From the NCBI GenBank assembly GCA_022457155.1, contig JAJGOT010000038.1, positions 2,361,501-2,425,500 of the forward strand: 64,000 nt of DNA, in the 5' to 3' direction. Position numbers and translations under genes: made by a program. Positions 50,114 to 62,135 of the stretch are shown in pieces. Every line of letters begins with the position of its first letter. Within the stretch, counting starts at the first letter, position 1. The stretch comes from Cladopsammia gracilis (Eukaryota > Cnidaria > Anthozoa > Scleractinia > Dendrophylliidae). The notes beneath the pieces are model-generated. The model saw only the letters and a list, made by a program, of their open reading frames with translations. It was not told where the DNA came from and did no database searches.

Positions 50114-50258
50114 AACACGATAGAAGGAAAGATTGTATATTCCCCCGTGGTAGGTCGTCTGAATTGCGGCAGCACGTCGGTCGATCACCGTGGATATTGG
50201 GAAATCGAAGGATTTGGCCTTATCGGTATATATAAATCAGACTGGATGCGGTTTAGTG
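50114..50258 (+). CDS. B4GALNT3/4-like gene B, exon 3
   Basis: Acceptor TTCCATCTGTCTTCCAG ends at 50113 and the donor GTAAGT begins at 50259. Encodes NTIEGKIVYSPVVGRLNCGS and GYWEIEGFGLIGIYKSDWMR, the conserved segment leading into the GT7-type catalytic C-terminus. Near-identical to 20079-20223. Confidence 0.88.
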
Positions 50259-50536
50259 GTAAGTTAGAACAAATTATTACCTACGTAGAAATGCAATTAT
50301 TAAAACGTAAAAATCAAAGAATGTGGATTTGGACAAAAAGCATGACGTAATTTCCACATCATTTGAAGTAATAACTACTTTTCGAACTTCATCGGACATG
50401 TCGCGGGAACAAAAATTTCCGCAAATTGGTGTTGCACGATTATAAAAGTGTCAACGCACATGAGGGTCCTGTCGCTGCAATATATCTCTCGTAGGTGTCT
50501 CCGCAACATTTTCGTGTGTGTGCAAACGTTGTGATT

Positions 50537-52785
50537 TTGTCCCTGCTACATGTCTTCGCTCCACGTGCCTGTCACATGTCCCTCAGTGTGTATGGCAGGT
50601 GATCTCGTCGATGCTACTGGTCGCTGTGACGTATCCCTTAAACATGGCCCCTCGTGTCTTTAATTTCTCAACTCGCAACTCACAACGTGCGATAGAAGAT
50701 CGAAAAATTAATATATAACTTGGTTATGTTCATAAAATATGCTTATCCAGAGACCGCTTGAGGGGTCTAGTGTAAGAATGAGGGCACTTTGTGGTGTTGG
50801 AAGGGGGGGGGGGGGGAGTCCCGGGGAATAATCCCCGAGAAAAATTGACATATGGCTTGAATTAGAAATGCGTCAAAAACTCTCACCCAGATAATAACAC
50901 GTTTAATAGTAGCGTAAATTTTAAAATATTACTAAATCGACTTTAAAACGCGCTTATTTTCTTTTGGATTAACGAATCAAGTACTACAGGCTGGTCCTCA
51001 CATTTGACCAGCAACTGACATGAAGATAAATATTTGAATGAACACAGCTAAGCGGCTAGCATTTGTTTTTCGTTAACAATTTTCAACACAAGAAATGCTT
51101 TGCCAAACAATAACTGAGTTTCACACGGACATTTGTATGTCTGATTCCTTGAAGGTACCAAAGTTTCGTTTACGCTTATCCCTGCAAGTTACAAATTCAT
51201 TGGCAACAGGTATGAGGCAAAGTTTGTCAGTTCTCTGTTTGTGGGCGTTAAGTATTGTTAGATTGCTAAACCTTGCTTGTGTCATTGACGAGCGAAGCCA
51301 CGTTTTCAGTCTTCGAGCAGCAGAAAACGATCTTTCGCCTGCTGCACTGGTTGCCGGATTCACAAGAATCAGTTTACAGATGGTTATGATTTCACTAATC
51401 ATGTTCTTCTCAGGTTCAGGCAACTTCTTAATCTTTACTAAGATGTCATTGAAACAGGTAAATTCCCCGTCCTTCAGTAACACTTTGAAGATTTCCAGTT
51501 GAGCGTTTAACGCTCCAAAACGAACATCATCTCGGTAACTTGTTTCAAGAAACTTTAACTCGGTTGAGAAGTCCTGGGAGTTTAGACACTTAACTAAAAG
51601 AGACTCCATCTTTGCATACATATTGAAACTTGCTTGGTTAAAACGACGTCAATTGCGTTGACCGTTAAGTCAATCGCTTCAAAGTATATGCGCCTGTAAC
51701 GTTCCCGTGGTGTTGAAGGATGCGATGAGGCCCCCGTTCCAATTTCAAACCTGCTAGGTGCTTGTCTTTTCCTTGGTAAGGTTGGCTCCGAGATCGAAGG
51801 ATGTTTTTTACTTTTGATTACAGTTGTGTCAAAGAACGACTTGAAACACTCATCATTCGGCATCTTCTGTAGGGCCTCTTTTGTAAGATTTCCGAAGATT
51901 TGCAACTCTTTGTCCACTAATAGCAGACATCCTTGTCTGTTGTAATGTTTTGGACAAGTTATCTGTATGTGAGAACAGCCGCTTAACTAAATGAAGCCCA
52001 AAAAAGAAGTCAAACGTGTTCATTTGCGCTTGACATTCGATTATCCTTCCACGCACATCTGCCTGTAGCTTCTTGTCAAGGCAAACGATCCACTCCTGAA
52101 GGAGAGCTGTGTAGTTATCTATGATACGCTGAAAGCAACTTGCCCCCACCGTCCATCTTGTAGGACAAAGGGTTATAATGCTACGAGCTGCAGATTCATC
52201 GTGACGGTTTTCCTTTATTCCCCCCAGTAGATGTTCCCGTTTTGGAGAAAATTTTATGAGGGTTACGATTTCTTTTGCTGTGTCCATTGTATCTGAGAGC
52301 AACTTACAGTTTTTTGCTGTGTCCTTCATACTTAAACTTAATGAGTGCCCATGACAGTGAGTGGGATAAGCCTTCGGTTGAAGGTCCTGAATTCTCTTAG
52401 CTACGCCGCTTTTATGACCAAGCATATTGCTCGCGCCGTCATAGCACTACCCTGTGCAGTTAGCTAATGGCAATTGCAGTTTTGGTAGCACATCCTTAAT
52501 AGCCGACACTATAGTCTCTGCAGCTATGTCTGGTATGACATAAAACCCAAGAAAATCTTTATGAGCTTCTAGTTGTTTATCAGTCCATCTGATACAGATG
52601 GTTAACTGTTTTTTGTTTCTCACATCCGTGTATTCATCACTTATAATTGCAAAAAACCCACCACGGATATCTGCTACCAAATCTCGGATGACATTATTTG
52701 CCATAATAGAAATAATTACGTTTTGAATTTAGTGTGACGTGTATTTGTCTTCGCTCCTCTCTAACCATTGATGCGGACATTGATA
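50537..52785 (-). mobile_element. hAT-type DNA transposon relic in intron 3 of gene B
   Basis: The gene A intron (around 20493) lacks this block, so it is an insertion after duplication. The transposase reads on the minus strand in four broken frames (see separate entry). A 12-bp repeat TGTCTTCGCTCC near both borders (about 50552 and 52747) and a poly-G run (50803-50817) are visible. Exact ends and an 8-bp duplication could not be fixed. Confidence 0.7.
51121..52704 (-). pseudogene. hAT transposase pseudogene (ZMYM1-like)
   Basis: Pieces in order: 52704-52447 (GGFFAIISDEYTDVRNKKQL; TICIRWTD), 52425-51853 (AYPTHCHGHSLSLSMKDTAK; LCPTRWTVGASCFQRIIDNY), 51917-51594, and 51621-51121 with the hAT C-terminal dimerisation motif (NPATSAAGERSFSAARRLKT WLRS). 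At least three frame breaks; the N-terminal zinc finger is missing. Not functional. Confidence 0.8.
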
Positions 52786-52831
52786 ATTGCATTCCTCTCA
52801 ATCTTATATCTGTGGTGGCGCTGTGGCTTAG

Positions 52832-53132
52832 CAGGTCTGTTTACATGGAGGGAGGGTGACCCTCCTAGAAGAGATAGATAGAAATCCCCCCGTTACATGC
52901 AAAGGGTTATCCCTAGGGTTATCTCACCAACGTAAGCCGAGATAAACCAGACCCATTCAATTTGGCCGGAATGTGTCACTAAGCTTAGCCCACAAAACAT
53001 GACCCTCCTAGGAGGGTGTTGGCCCTGCTGGGAGGGTGACCCTACCTCTCATGTAAACGAAACCGGGAAATACAATAGAAAAGGGTGACCCTTCTAGGAG
53101 GGTAACTTTCCCTCCATGTCAACAGGGCCTTA
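52832..53132. mobile_element. Foldback MITE 1 in intron 3 of gene B
   Basis: Counterpart of 20569-20900 with the same GTTTACATGGAGGGAGGGTG terminus and its inverted copy. Confidence 0.7.
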
Positions 53133-53513
53133 GGCCCCATTTACATAGAAAGGGGGTGATCCTAGTGCTAGGATCATCCTAGCACTAGGATCATCCGAGT
53201 ACAACATGTTTTCTGCTTTCAATTTATATGCGAAGGGTTGCATTTCGCCCTAGCGCTAGGATCATCCTAGCTCCATGTAAGCGGCCTCGGGAGCCCCAGG
53301 GTTATGTTCGCTTTTGTTATTGTCGCCCGCCGTCTTGCTTTGCAACCGCGCCGCACTCAAAAGAACTGGGGCCATTCTACCGAAATTTTCATGTAAACCA
53401 AATGAAAAGTTGATCCTGTAAGCCGCGTTTACTGTATGCATGTAAACCAAATGAAGCTTCTAGGCTCATCCTAGCACTAATATCATCCTCTTTCCGTGTA
53501 AATGGAGCCTTAG
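53131..53513. mobile_element. Foldback MITE 2 in intron 3 of gene B
   Basis: Counterpart of 20900-21256, again with repeated GATCCTAG(C/T)(A/G)CTAGGATC iterons. Confidence 0.65.
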
Positions 53514-53990
53514 ATAAGTTTGAGCCTGTCTTTCTAAAGGCGATGTTTGGTTTGAACTGAATAAAATTAAATATAAACGCAATGTTGAGTGAATCAAATT
53601 TTATGTTTGAAAGACCACTCTCGCAGATCATGTCGCACAACAATTAACGATTTGATATTTTAGGATGCTTGTTTTTTCTTCCTACTGATTTTTGAAACAC
53701 AATTGCGCTCGTAAAGATTTTCTCTCTGTTCAATTCTGTACAATCCCACAGAACACAGCCGTCGATTTTTCGCTAGGGTCGTGTATCTATACTGAAAACT
53801 GTAATAAGCCACCCTAAGAAACCTCAAGGCTACAATAGTTTGATGATATCAAATATAAACAGGAAGCACATTTTACCACACACAGTCAAACAACTGGAGA
53901 TAAGTTGGTAAGCCAGTGCAAGATACAGGGTACCCACCGAATGAACCAATGTCGCCAATCGTATAACTGACTGCGTTATTTGTTTTATAG

Positions 53991-54136
53991 GAATGAACAC
54001 CAAGGATTACCAATATAAATGGGGAGGAGAAGACTGGGATCTAATGGATCGCGTCCTTATGGCGGGGTTAGAAGTTGAACGTATCAGGCACCCAGGCCTT
54101 TATCATCATTTTCACACTAAGCGGCAAAGTTGGTAG
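53991..54136 (+). CDS. B4GALNT3/4-like gene B, terminal exon 4
   Basis: Acceptor TTTGTTTTATAG ends at 53990; stop TAG at 54134-54136. Encodes [20 protein letters not shown] and the end [11 protein letters not shown], the GGEDWDL catalytic signature of GT7-type enzymes. Identical in protein to exon 4 of gene A. Confidence 0.9.
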
Positions 54137-54581
54137 CCGTTGTGTTCGCTTATGCCATGTTTTGTTTTATTTCAGAAACAGAGACTGCTACAACGTAGAT
54201 TTTTAGTTTTTTTTTTGTGTAATATATTTCGGCTGGTCAAACCAGCATTTTCAGGTACAATGAGGAAAATTGACATTAGTATACGTGATTATATAGAGAA
54301 ATAGCTTGCGTAATGACGGAAATAAGTAGGACTGATGACATATAGATTGACAGTTTTAAAATAAAATAAAATAAAACAATTAAAAGGGAAACTAAATATC
54401 TTAAATGTTTCTTCTCTGATGTTAAGGCCATAGGGATCAAGGGTTCTGGCCTTTGAGATTAAATACGCTTCCCTGGCTCGTTTGGGAAATACTTTTTCAA
54501 TGGCGTACGATTCTCAAAACTCTCGAAGACTTTTCGGGCCTGAAAAGATATTTTATGTGCAGGCTTTTTACCAATGGAGAT

Positions 54582-54938
54582 TCAATTTTTATTCGTTTCG
54601 AAAGCTAAATAATAAAATATTAAGTCGATGAACCAATTTGCACTGGTTTTCGGGCTAAACATTTCACCGTCACATGAAAGAGGTTGAATTTCAAAAATCG
54701 CTTTCGGGTCCGGGAGCACGCCAGAATTGTATATCGGTAGCAGTGTGATTAGAAGAGGAAACAAAACGTTCGGTGGCTGTTGTAGGTTCAGAATTGGTGT
54801 TAGAATTATCGATCGTACGGCGGTGTTCATTAAATCTGTTTTTAAGCTTCGTTTAGTCTCTCCTATGTATTGTAGATTGCAACGGTTGCATTGAATCATG
54901 CCATACGGTTTTTTGGTTTCACAGGCTACAAGAGGCAA
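54582..54938 (-). pseudogene. Penelope-like element fragment (GIY-YIG start)
   Basis: Minus-strand frame begins near YGMIQCNRCNLQYIGETKRS, the GIY-YIG endonuclease signature of Penelope-like elements, followed by a shortened tail. Also present, interrupted, after gene A. Confidence 0.65.
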
Positions 54939-55117
54939 ATATTGAAAAGCTTTCTTACAGCGACTAGAAAAGAGCAGAAGATTGTAATGTTTCTTTTTAA
55001 TGATGTTAGAGATGTTAAATCTCCAATCAAGGAGGTCCTATTCATACTCATGTAATATTCATTATCCCGCGCGATGACGTAATTGGCATTATGTAAGGTA
55101 GAATAATATATGCAAAT

Positions 55118-55504
55118 GTGTCAGTTCGCAAAGATTTCCATGGAGGAACGTCAGAGGGATCTGCTTCAGCACGGCCTGCTCCTGTTGTGGCCATAGAATT
55201 ACCGCAGCAGGCCGTGCTCCCTCTTCAACCACAAATGCAAGCTTCTTCAAACGAAGTTCTTGGTTTTAGTAGCGCTTCGATGAGTGCGTCAGTCGCGGAA
55301 CAAGTACATTCGCCGAGCCACGTGGCGGGGCTCCGAGTTCATCGTTCACCAAAGCGGAGCAGTTACAGGTTCGCTTCTTGGTTTTGTGTATTTTGGCGTT
55401 ATTTCGGGAATAGCTATGGTTTGGTTCGTTGGGGCGAGCGGGATATTTATTTCTCCGGTTTCCGTTTCAATTTTTCTTTCGGACCTTTGTTTGTTGTAGT
55501 TTAG
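55118..55504 (+). pseudogene. Ngaro 5' gag-like open frame
   Basis: 128 codons (SVRKDFHGGTSEGSASARPA; proline/alanine/glutamine-rich) starting inside A1 and ending in frame with degenerate sequence. Gag-like by position only. Confidence 0.4.
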
Positions 55505-55759
55505 GCGGCGTTTTTATTTCGGTTGTGTTTGTAGGAATTTTGCACGTGTGAATTCCTAATTAGATTCGGTAGATTTTTTGTATTTAGCCTTTGTTCGCGG
55601 GGGTGTTAAGACATTTTTGCTCGCCGAATATCGACGGTATATTATATCGGGCCCAAGATTGAAAGCGGTAGGTGAGGTTTTAGTCTCATGTTTACGTGAC
55701 TGGGCTATGGCAAGGTGAAACGAAGGGTTCTTGGCGAGCCTTACGACGAATTGCGTTGA

Positions 55760-56690
55760 TTATCTTTGTGAACTCACTATTGACATAAAGGATTTCTTTG
55801 TGAGCCCAATGGCGGAGTAAGTTGAGTCTCTTTGTGAACTCGCTATTGAGATTACTTGTTGCTGGGTGAGCCAAATTGACGGACCGGAGGAAGTAGGGTA
55901 TATTGGTGAACTCTCTGTTGAGATAAAGGGTTTCTTTGTGAGCCCAATGACGAAGTAAGTGGAGTATCTTTGTGAACTCACTGTTGGGATACAGGGTTTC
56001 TTTGTGAGCCTGATGACGAAGTAAGTTGAGCATCTTTGTGAACTCACTGTTGAGATAAAGGGTTTCTTTGTGAGCCCAATGACGAAGTAAGTTGAGTCTC
56101 TTTGTGAACTCGCTGTTGAGATTAAGCGTTGCTTGGTTAGCCGAATTGATGGAGTAAGTGGAGTATCTTTGTGAACTATCTGTTCAGATAAAGGGTTTCT
56201 TTGTGAGCCCAATGACAAAGCAGGTGGAGTATCTTTATGAATTTTCTGTTGAGATAAAGGGTTTCTTTGCGAGCCCCATGACGACGTAAGTTGAGTATCT
56301 TTGTCAAATCATTGTTGAGATAAAGGGTTTCTTTGCGAGCCCCATGACGACGTAAGTTGAGTATCTTTGTCAAATCGTTGTTCAGATAAAGGGTTTCTTT
56401 GCGAGCCCCATGACGAGGTTAGTTGAGTATCTTTGTCAAATCGTTGTTTAGATAAAGGGTTTCTTTGTGGGCCCAATGACGAGGTAAGTTGAGTATCTTT
56501 GTAAAATCACTATTGAGATAAAGGGTTTCTTTGTGGGCCCAATGACGAAGTAAGTTGAGTATCTTTGTCAAATCACTGTTGAGGTAAAGGGTTTCTTTGT
56601 GAGATCAATGACGAAGTAAGTTGAGTATCTTTGTGAACTCATTGTTGAGATAACGCGTTTCTATGTGAGTCCATAATGACGTAAAAAGGT
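55760..56690. repeat. 66-bp minisatellite (about 14 units)
   Basis: Unit of 66 bp containing GTTTCTTTGTGAGCCCAATG, ACGAAGTAAGTTGAGTATCT and TTGTGAACTC. Sixty-six is 22 codons, so minus-strand frames stay open (repeating LRHWAHKETLYLNSEFTKIL). It lies within the Ngaro body, and variation among units is moderate. Confidence 0.9.
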
Positions 56691-57226
56691 CGAGTCCAAC
56701 GGCGGTGTCAGTAGGATATAATGTCTAAGATAGTTGTTATAAGAGGGGGATATATTGTCGGTTGGGTTCTCTTTTGAGGACTCGTAGTTACTGAAAGATA
56801 GCCCCTGTAAGGGTCTATGCCAATTGAGAAGCGTATTTTGCATGAGTCCAGCGGAAACTTAAAACGGGCGTGGTGAGCCCAATAATATGCGTTATAGGTA
56901 TCTGGGTGAACCTAATGTTCTTTGAGAGGCGAGATTGTCTTATGTGACCTAGTTTTATGTTTTTTGGGGGCCTTCCAATCAACGATCGCATGCTTGTACT
57001 GCTTAAGTGTTACCGCCTGCGGTCGGTATGGCCATATTGCTAGGTTTTTTTGAAAAAAAAAATCTTACTTATATATTTATGTACCTGAAAGCCTTCGTGG
57101 CTGTTATTGGCGTTCTAGGCATATGCCTAGGAGTGTTGTAATTTTTTGCTTGTCTTTTACGACGAGGTTGTTTATGAAATAAAGTTGGTAAGTTAACGTG
57201 TACACTTTTCCTTTACTGTGTGGGGA

Positions 57227-58207
57227 GTGAATATGGTAACTGTGAGTTCCCTGTGCTACAGAACTGATAATGAAGATAGGAAGCGAAGGACTGAGAAAGT
57301 GTCATGGGATTCGTTCTTAATAGACAGAAGTTGTTGTTTGGTTTATGGTTTTATATCTATTTTTCAATTTCTGGGTCCTGAGAGATGACTCCGCAAGCGA
57401 TTGTCAACGATGGCATCCCTTGTTGCTTCGACTCGTCGGGCAGTGGCAGTCATCTTCTCTAGGCCTGGGTCGGGATAAAGTAAAGTGGGTTTTCTTCGAT
57501 TCCATCCGTTGGTTACTCGTTTTTCTTTATTTAACTAAAAATAAGGGAGATCGTTAATGTGGGGGAATGTTTTTCCCCGAGCAAAGTGCAGCAATTGGCT
57601 GCAACAAAGGAAAATTCAATGAGTTTGGTCGGATGGAGCACCGACCTCAGGTCAAGAGGAGGTGACGGCTGTTGATATTGTTTGTCAAGTATCAAACGGG
57701 TGTTATCAGGGTGAATTTAGAATATGGTAACTGTGGGTTCCCTGTGCTACAGAACTGATAATGAAGATAGGAAGCGAAGGACTGAGAAAGTGTCATGGGA
57801 TTCGTTCTTAATAGACAGAAGTTGTTGTTAGGTTTATGGTTTTATATCTATTTTTCAATTTCTGGGTCCTGAGAGATGAGTCCGCAAGCGATTGTCAACG
57901 ATGGCATCCCTTGTTGCTTCGACTCGTCGGGCTGTGGCAGTCATCTTCTCTAGGCCTGGGTCGGGATAAAGTAAAGTGGGTTTTCTTCGATTCCATCCGT
58001 TGGTTACTCGTTTTTCTTTATTTAACTCCAAATAAGGGAGATCGTTAATGTGGGGGAATGTTTTTCCCCGAGCAAAGTGCAGCAATTGGCTGCAACAAGG
58101 AAAATTCAATGAGTTTGGTCGGATGGAGCCTCGACCTCAGGTCTAGAGGAGGTGACGGCTGTTGATATTGTTTTGTCAAGTATCAAACCGGTGTTATCAG
58201 GGTGAAT
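57227..58207. repeat. Tandem duplication, two 491-bp units
   Basis: 57227-57717 and 57718-58207 are near-identical (for example GGTTCCCTGTGCTACAGAAC in each). The offset of 491 bp is constant. Open frames in both units are accidental. Confidence 0.85.
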
Positions 58208-58369
58208 TTAGAAGAATAGAATTTAGGTATATTAAGAAGTAAAGTTTCGGGACCCGAACATGTTCTTATCAGAGGAACTTCACAATCATTTGGAAGCGTG
58301 GGAATGTCATTCTGAAGGACTTATTGGATAAGAAAACTATCAAGAGTCAATATGTTAGATTTTCTCCGT

Positions 58370-58640
58370 CCCTTTCAGGGAGTGTTTACAGGAGCTCATT
58401 ACGGCAGCCCTTCTCCGCCAAGGAAAGTCTTTTCAAACCACTTGTCTTGTAAAGGCTTGGAAACGGTTATTTCATACGAAATACAGTCCCGCATTATAAC
58501 TGGAGCTGTGAATGTTTGGGATGTAGGAGGAACAGTGGAACCTCCTTGGCTTGTTTTACACTTACTATAGAGCCTTCGAAACCTCGCTTGTGTATTGATG
58601 CTTCGTTCTTGAATTTAAGGATGGCAGACACGCCATTTCC
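58370..58640 (+). pseudogene. Ngaro/DIRS reverse transcriptase remnant
   Basis: Broken frames read VRFSPSLSG, ITGAVNVWDVGG, and in the next frame LTIEPSKPRLCIDASFLNL, a DIRS-type RT motif (palm entry). It is interrupted by the Penelope-like insertion at about 58650. Confidence 0.55.
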
Positions 58641-58649
58641 AATAGCTAA

Positions 58650-59415
58650 ATTAGCTTAAATGTCTCTAAAATGTTCCTCGGGATTTCTCTGAGGTTAAAA
58701 TGTTTATATAAAACTAAAATGTTTATATAAAACGACGTTTCGATCAGTTTTACTGATCTTCTTCAGGCTCTTCTTAAAATATTTTCAAAATGGCGGATCG
58801 CTTTCTTGTTTTCAGCTTGGTAACTGTGCATGACACTTCGTGATTATTATACAACATGTAAATGTTGATGTGAAAGCGCGGGAACGCAGTAGTGCAGCAG
58901 TTGTTCACCGTTAGTCATTGTCTACTACCATTTTTTTCCTCATCAAAGAACGAGTTTAGACCTGGTCTCCATGTTTCGATGTGGTCAAAATTGTTTACGA
59001 CTTCCATCCCACGATGTTTTTGGCGTAAGGACTCGATTCCCTCTAGAACTTTTCTTTGTTTCAGGCCTCTTTCCCTTGCTATGATCTTCGTGTTTGCCCA
59101 ATCCACATCACTTCGGCACTCAACAGCATGTCGTGCTAGGCCCCCATCTTCCTTGCCCATCCGTTTCTCGGCCGACTGAGTGTTTTCTTTGCGAAGGTCT
59201 TCATTTGTCAGTTTGACCTTGTTCATATGTTCTTTCTTTCTTGTTTGGAAGAGGCGCCACGTTTCTCCTATATATACAGCATTATGGCAGGTACACGGAA
59301 TCTTATATACAACGCCTTTTTGCCTTTCACCGAGGGGTTCTTGACATGTATGCTTAATCTCTTTTAATCTTTCTTCCAGGTTTGAATGCAACCCGAAAAG
59401 AAAATTAGGTTAGGT
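58650..59415 (-). mobile_element. Penelope-like element fragment nested in the Ngaro
   Basis: Minus strand 59391-58915 encodes a GIY-YIG endonuclease C-terminus (GVVYKIPCTCHNAVYIGETW; TRKKEHM; ARHAVECRSDVDWANTKIIA). It ends near ACGTTTCGATCAGTTTTACT (58735), the usual Penelope terminal motif. 5'-truncated. Confidence 0.75.
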
Positions 59416-59429
59416 TTCACGATTTCTTT

Positions 59430-59900
59430 ATGCGGAATCCTTATGTCTAAAGGACGGACGCATCATTGTCTCGTTGGGCAGAGGTGATTCACAAACTCAG
59501 GGAATTGACATTTGGCGATTTTGGGAGGACCTTCTCTCGTTGAATATCAATGTCAAAGAAATGTGGGCTGTGGCGGAGCTCTAGAGTCTCTTCCACCGGA
59601 AGTTCGAGATTGCCGCCTCGATATTCAAGGGGGTGACCAGGCTATTATTTATACCTGGTATGGTATGAGGTTCTCGTTGCAAGGATTTGAAACTCGTAGA
59701 AAAGCGCTTTTATTTTGTTTATTGTGAGAAAATATTGCTTTATCAATGATCTTTGTCCCTTCAAACATGAATGTGGCGGACTGGTTTCCACGAAAGCTGT
59801 CTCGTAACGACGCTATGCTGTCACCAAGATGCTGGCAGATTGTCTAAACGGAGTTTAGAGGTGGAAATGGTCATTTTCTTTTCCTCTGTTCTCACAGTCT
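59430..59900 (+). pseudogene. Ngaro/DIRS RNase H remnant
   Basis: Broken frames read ALESLPPEVRDCRLDIQ and PSNMNVADWFPRKLSRNDAM followed by LSPRCWQIV and a stop. The N-x-ADWxxR pattern is the C-terminal RNase H signature of this class. Confidence 0.6.
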
Positions 59901-60029
59901 TTACCCAGAGTCCCAAGACTGTTTGTCCCGGCAGTCGGCTGTCCGTGCGGTTTTTACCCTAACGATGAGGGATTTTGATTTTGCCAACGGTGTGGTCATG
60001 CGAGATGTGGAACAGGTCCACCCTCGTCT

Positions 60030-60460
60030 CAGTCCTTGAAAGCTCCTGTAGACCTTCCGATCAACGAATTGAAGCTCGAAGGGAAGACTTACAGAGACGA
60101 AAACAGTCAACTCCATATTGTAGCCAAGAGTCGTCTTTGGAGAGAGAGTTTGGAACATTTTTGCAGAAGTTGTCGCCGCCTCGAGATCTCCACTCAGCTA
60201 CCCCGGATGATGTTATCCATTTTCTAATCTGAAAGGATCATGGGTGTAAAACGAAAGTGCATGTACACATGTGTCCTGCCTTTGGGACCAAGAGGCCTTC
60301 TAAGTGCCCTTGGCCGACGCGATTGGTATTTGGGAGTTGGGACCGTGGACATTTTAATTAAAAGAAACTCAGAGCGATCTTCACCGCGCAAGGGTGAGGT
60401 TCGGATAACTCAGGTGTTCCCGGTTATGGTAACCCCTCAGCATCGAGAAGGGTGAATGTT
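60030..60460 (+). pseudogene. Ngaro tyrosine-recombinase-like remnant
   Basis: Frames switch across SLEREFGTFLQKL, DLHSATPDDVIHFLIWKDHG and LRAIFTAQG-type sequence, the N-terminal part of Ngaro-type recombinases as I remember them. The catalytic Arg and Tyr boxes are not recognised. Weak call. Confidence 0.4.
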
Positions 60461-60908
60461 TATCTCACATCTTTAAGCGCAGAACAGCGTCAGATCAGGG
60501 TCTCCCCTTCACAAGCGGAGCTTTTTTTGCTGAGTGACATGATCGCGATCTCGGATCATATCCCGGCGCAGTCGACTGAACGAACCGGGTTTAGTTTCTA
60601 AGAAGATCTTCGTTTTAGCTCGGAGTTAAGCCTTCTTTAAAGCTATGGTTTTTGCTGGGGACCGAGCGGGTGATTTAGGCAGAATGGAGACCCAAGAAAT
60701 TCTATATTTTCCACAGTGAGGGAGGCCTCCTGTTCAACCATATGTATACGAAAACGCTGCGGGGTGGCTCGAACAATTTATTCGCCTTCATACGGTGTGG
60801 AAACAATAATTTGATTGTCATGTTACGGCGATACAGGCTTATATTTCCATTTGTGACCTATTGACAGTTCGCTTGCGGCATATACCGTTTTCGTCCATTA
60901 AATTCGTC

Positions 60909-60930
60909 GGGGGGGGGGGGGGGGGGGGTT
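60909..60930. repeat. Poly-G tract
   Basis: About 20 consecutive G residues within the decayed Ngaro. Polyglycine or polyproline frames across it are artefacts. Confidence 0.9.
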
Positions 60931-61720
60931 TAGGGCCGCCCCGTTTGACTCTTCCGCAGCACAGGCTCGTCTTTCTTTTTATCTTCAGTACCTGCCTCTT
61001 GTTAGTGTTAGTTGGGTCGCGCAACATTACCCTTCATGGCTTGAGAAGTGGCTCTGCGATTTCCTTGGTGTTAGATGGCACTCCTATGTCTGATATCCTT
61101 TCTCATGTGGGGAGGAAGACATCGAAAACAGCGGAACTTTCAATTCAAGTTGAATAAAGTATTCTGTCCGGGAGGACCAAGTGACGACCTTGGATTTCGT
61201 TGACCTCCTGAGCTTTACAAGAAACGAAATAGTTTAACAGGATTCACTACAGCTTTTGGCTCTTATATGTAATAAAAGCTTGTATTTCTGTAAAGTTGTA
61301 GATGTATACTTATCCACGTTGGGGATTGGAGAGGAATTGGGTTTGGGAGGTGAATTTAGGATTGGGAGTGTTAAGACGATGGAGAGAGGTTCGTACAGGT
61401 TAGATCTGGGGTACCACGGGGACCTGAGACAGGGAGAACTTGTCCCATACCTTAATGCTAATTAGTCAGAGGAAGAGATAAGGTACTATTCATACTCATG
61501 TAATATTCATTATCCCGCGCGATGACGTAATTGGCATTATATAAGGTAGAATAATATATGCAAATGTGTCAGTTCGCAAAGATTTCCATGGAGGGAGTCA
61601 GCCCTCCCCCCCACCCTTTCGCTGACTACATTAGTACTCTGTGTCCCTTGTTGTACTCTCAACAGGGAGAACTTGTCCCATACCTTAATGCTAATTAGTC
61701 AGAGGAAGGGATAAGGTACT

Positions 61721-62135
61721 ATTTATCTCTGCTAGAGTGCTATAAGGCTATTCATGGTCTTAATGGCCTTAACTGTAATGATTATTTTGAATTTTATTCT
61801 TACAGTAAAACAAGATCAAACCATTCATTTAAATTAAGACAGCCATTAGCTAGAGTAAACTGTTTTTTGCACTCATTCTTTGTTAGAATTATTAAACAGT
61901 GGAACACACTTCCTAAAGAGATAGTGGATGAGCATGATTTTAGTATTTTTCGAAGTAAACTTAGAAAGTATTGTAAAATTTTGTAAAATTTTTTAGCCAA
62001 TTCTTAAATATTCCTAAATTTTATGTTGTATTATAATTTATTTTATATTTTACGTAGAGAGCGTCCTCGATAGGAATAACCTCTGACGTTTCCTTTCATG
62101 TATTCTTTACATAATAAATACGATTGATGTATTGA
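61721..62135 (+). mobile_element. LINE 3'-end fragment downstream of gene B
   Basis: Copy of 23530-23960 (YSKTRSNHSFKLRQPLARVN; FVRIIKQWNTLPKEIVDEHD). It shares flanks with the gene A copy up to about 62914 and therefore predates the duplication. Confidence 0.7.

Larger units (their letters stand above)
55040..61720 (+). mobile_element. Ngaro-like tyrosine-recombinase retrotransposon (decayed)
   Basis: Split direct repeats are complete: A1 55040-55146; B1 61432-61487; A2 61488-61594; B2 61665-61720 (A pair 107 bp, B pair 56 bp, each with very few differences). Inside, in order, are a gag-like start, RT remnants (about 58370-58620), RNase H remnants (about 59430-59900) and a recombinase-like stretch (about 60150-60420). 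The empty site is the gene A copy at about 23528. No long frame survives. Confidence 0.8.

Noticed and set aside
57345..58048. Two similar 70-codon ORFs as a gene family
   Set aside because: They are the two halves of a 491-bp DNA duplication inside a decayed transposon and show no protein features.
60839..61157. ORFs with polyproline/polyglycine
   Set aside because: Produced by the poly-G tract at 60909-60930.
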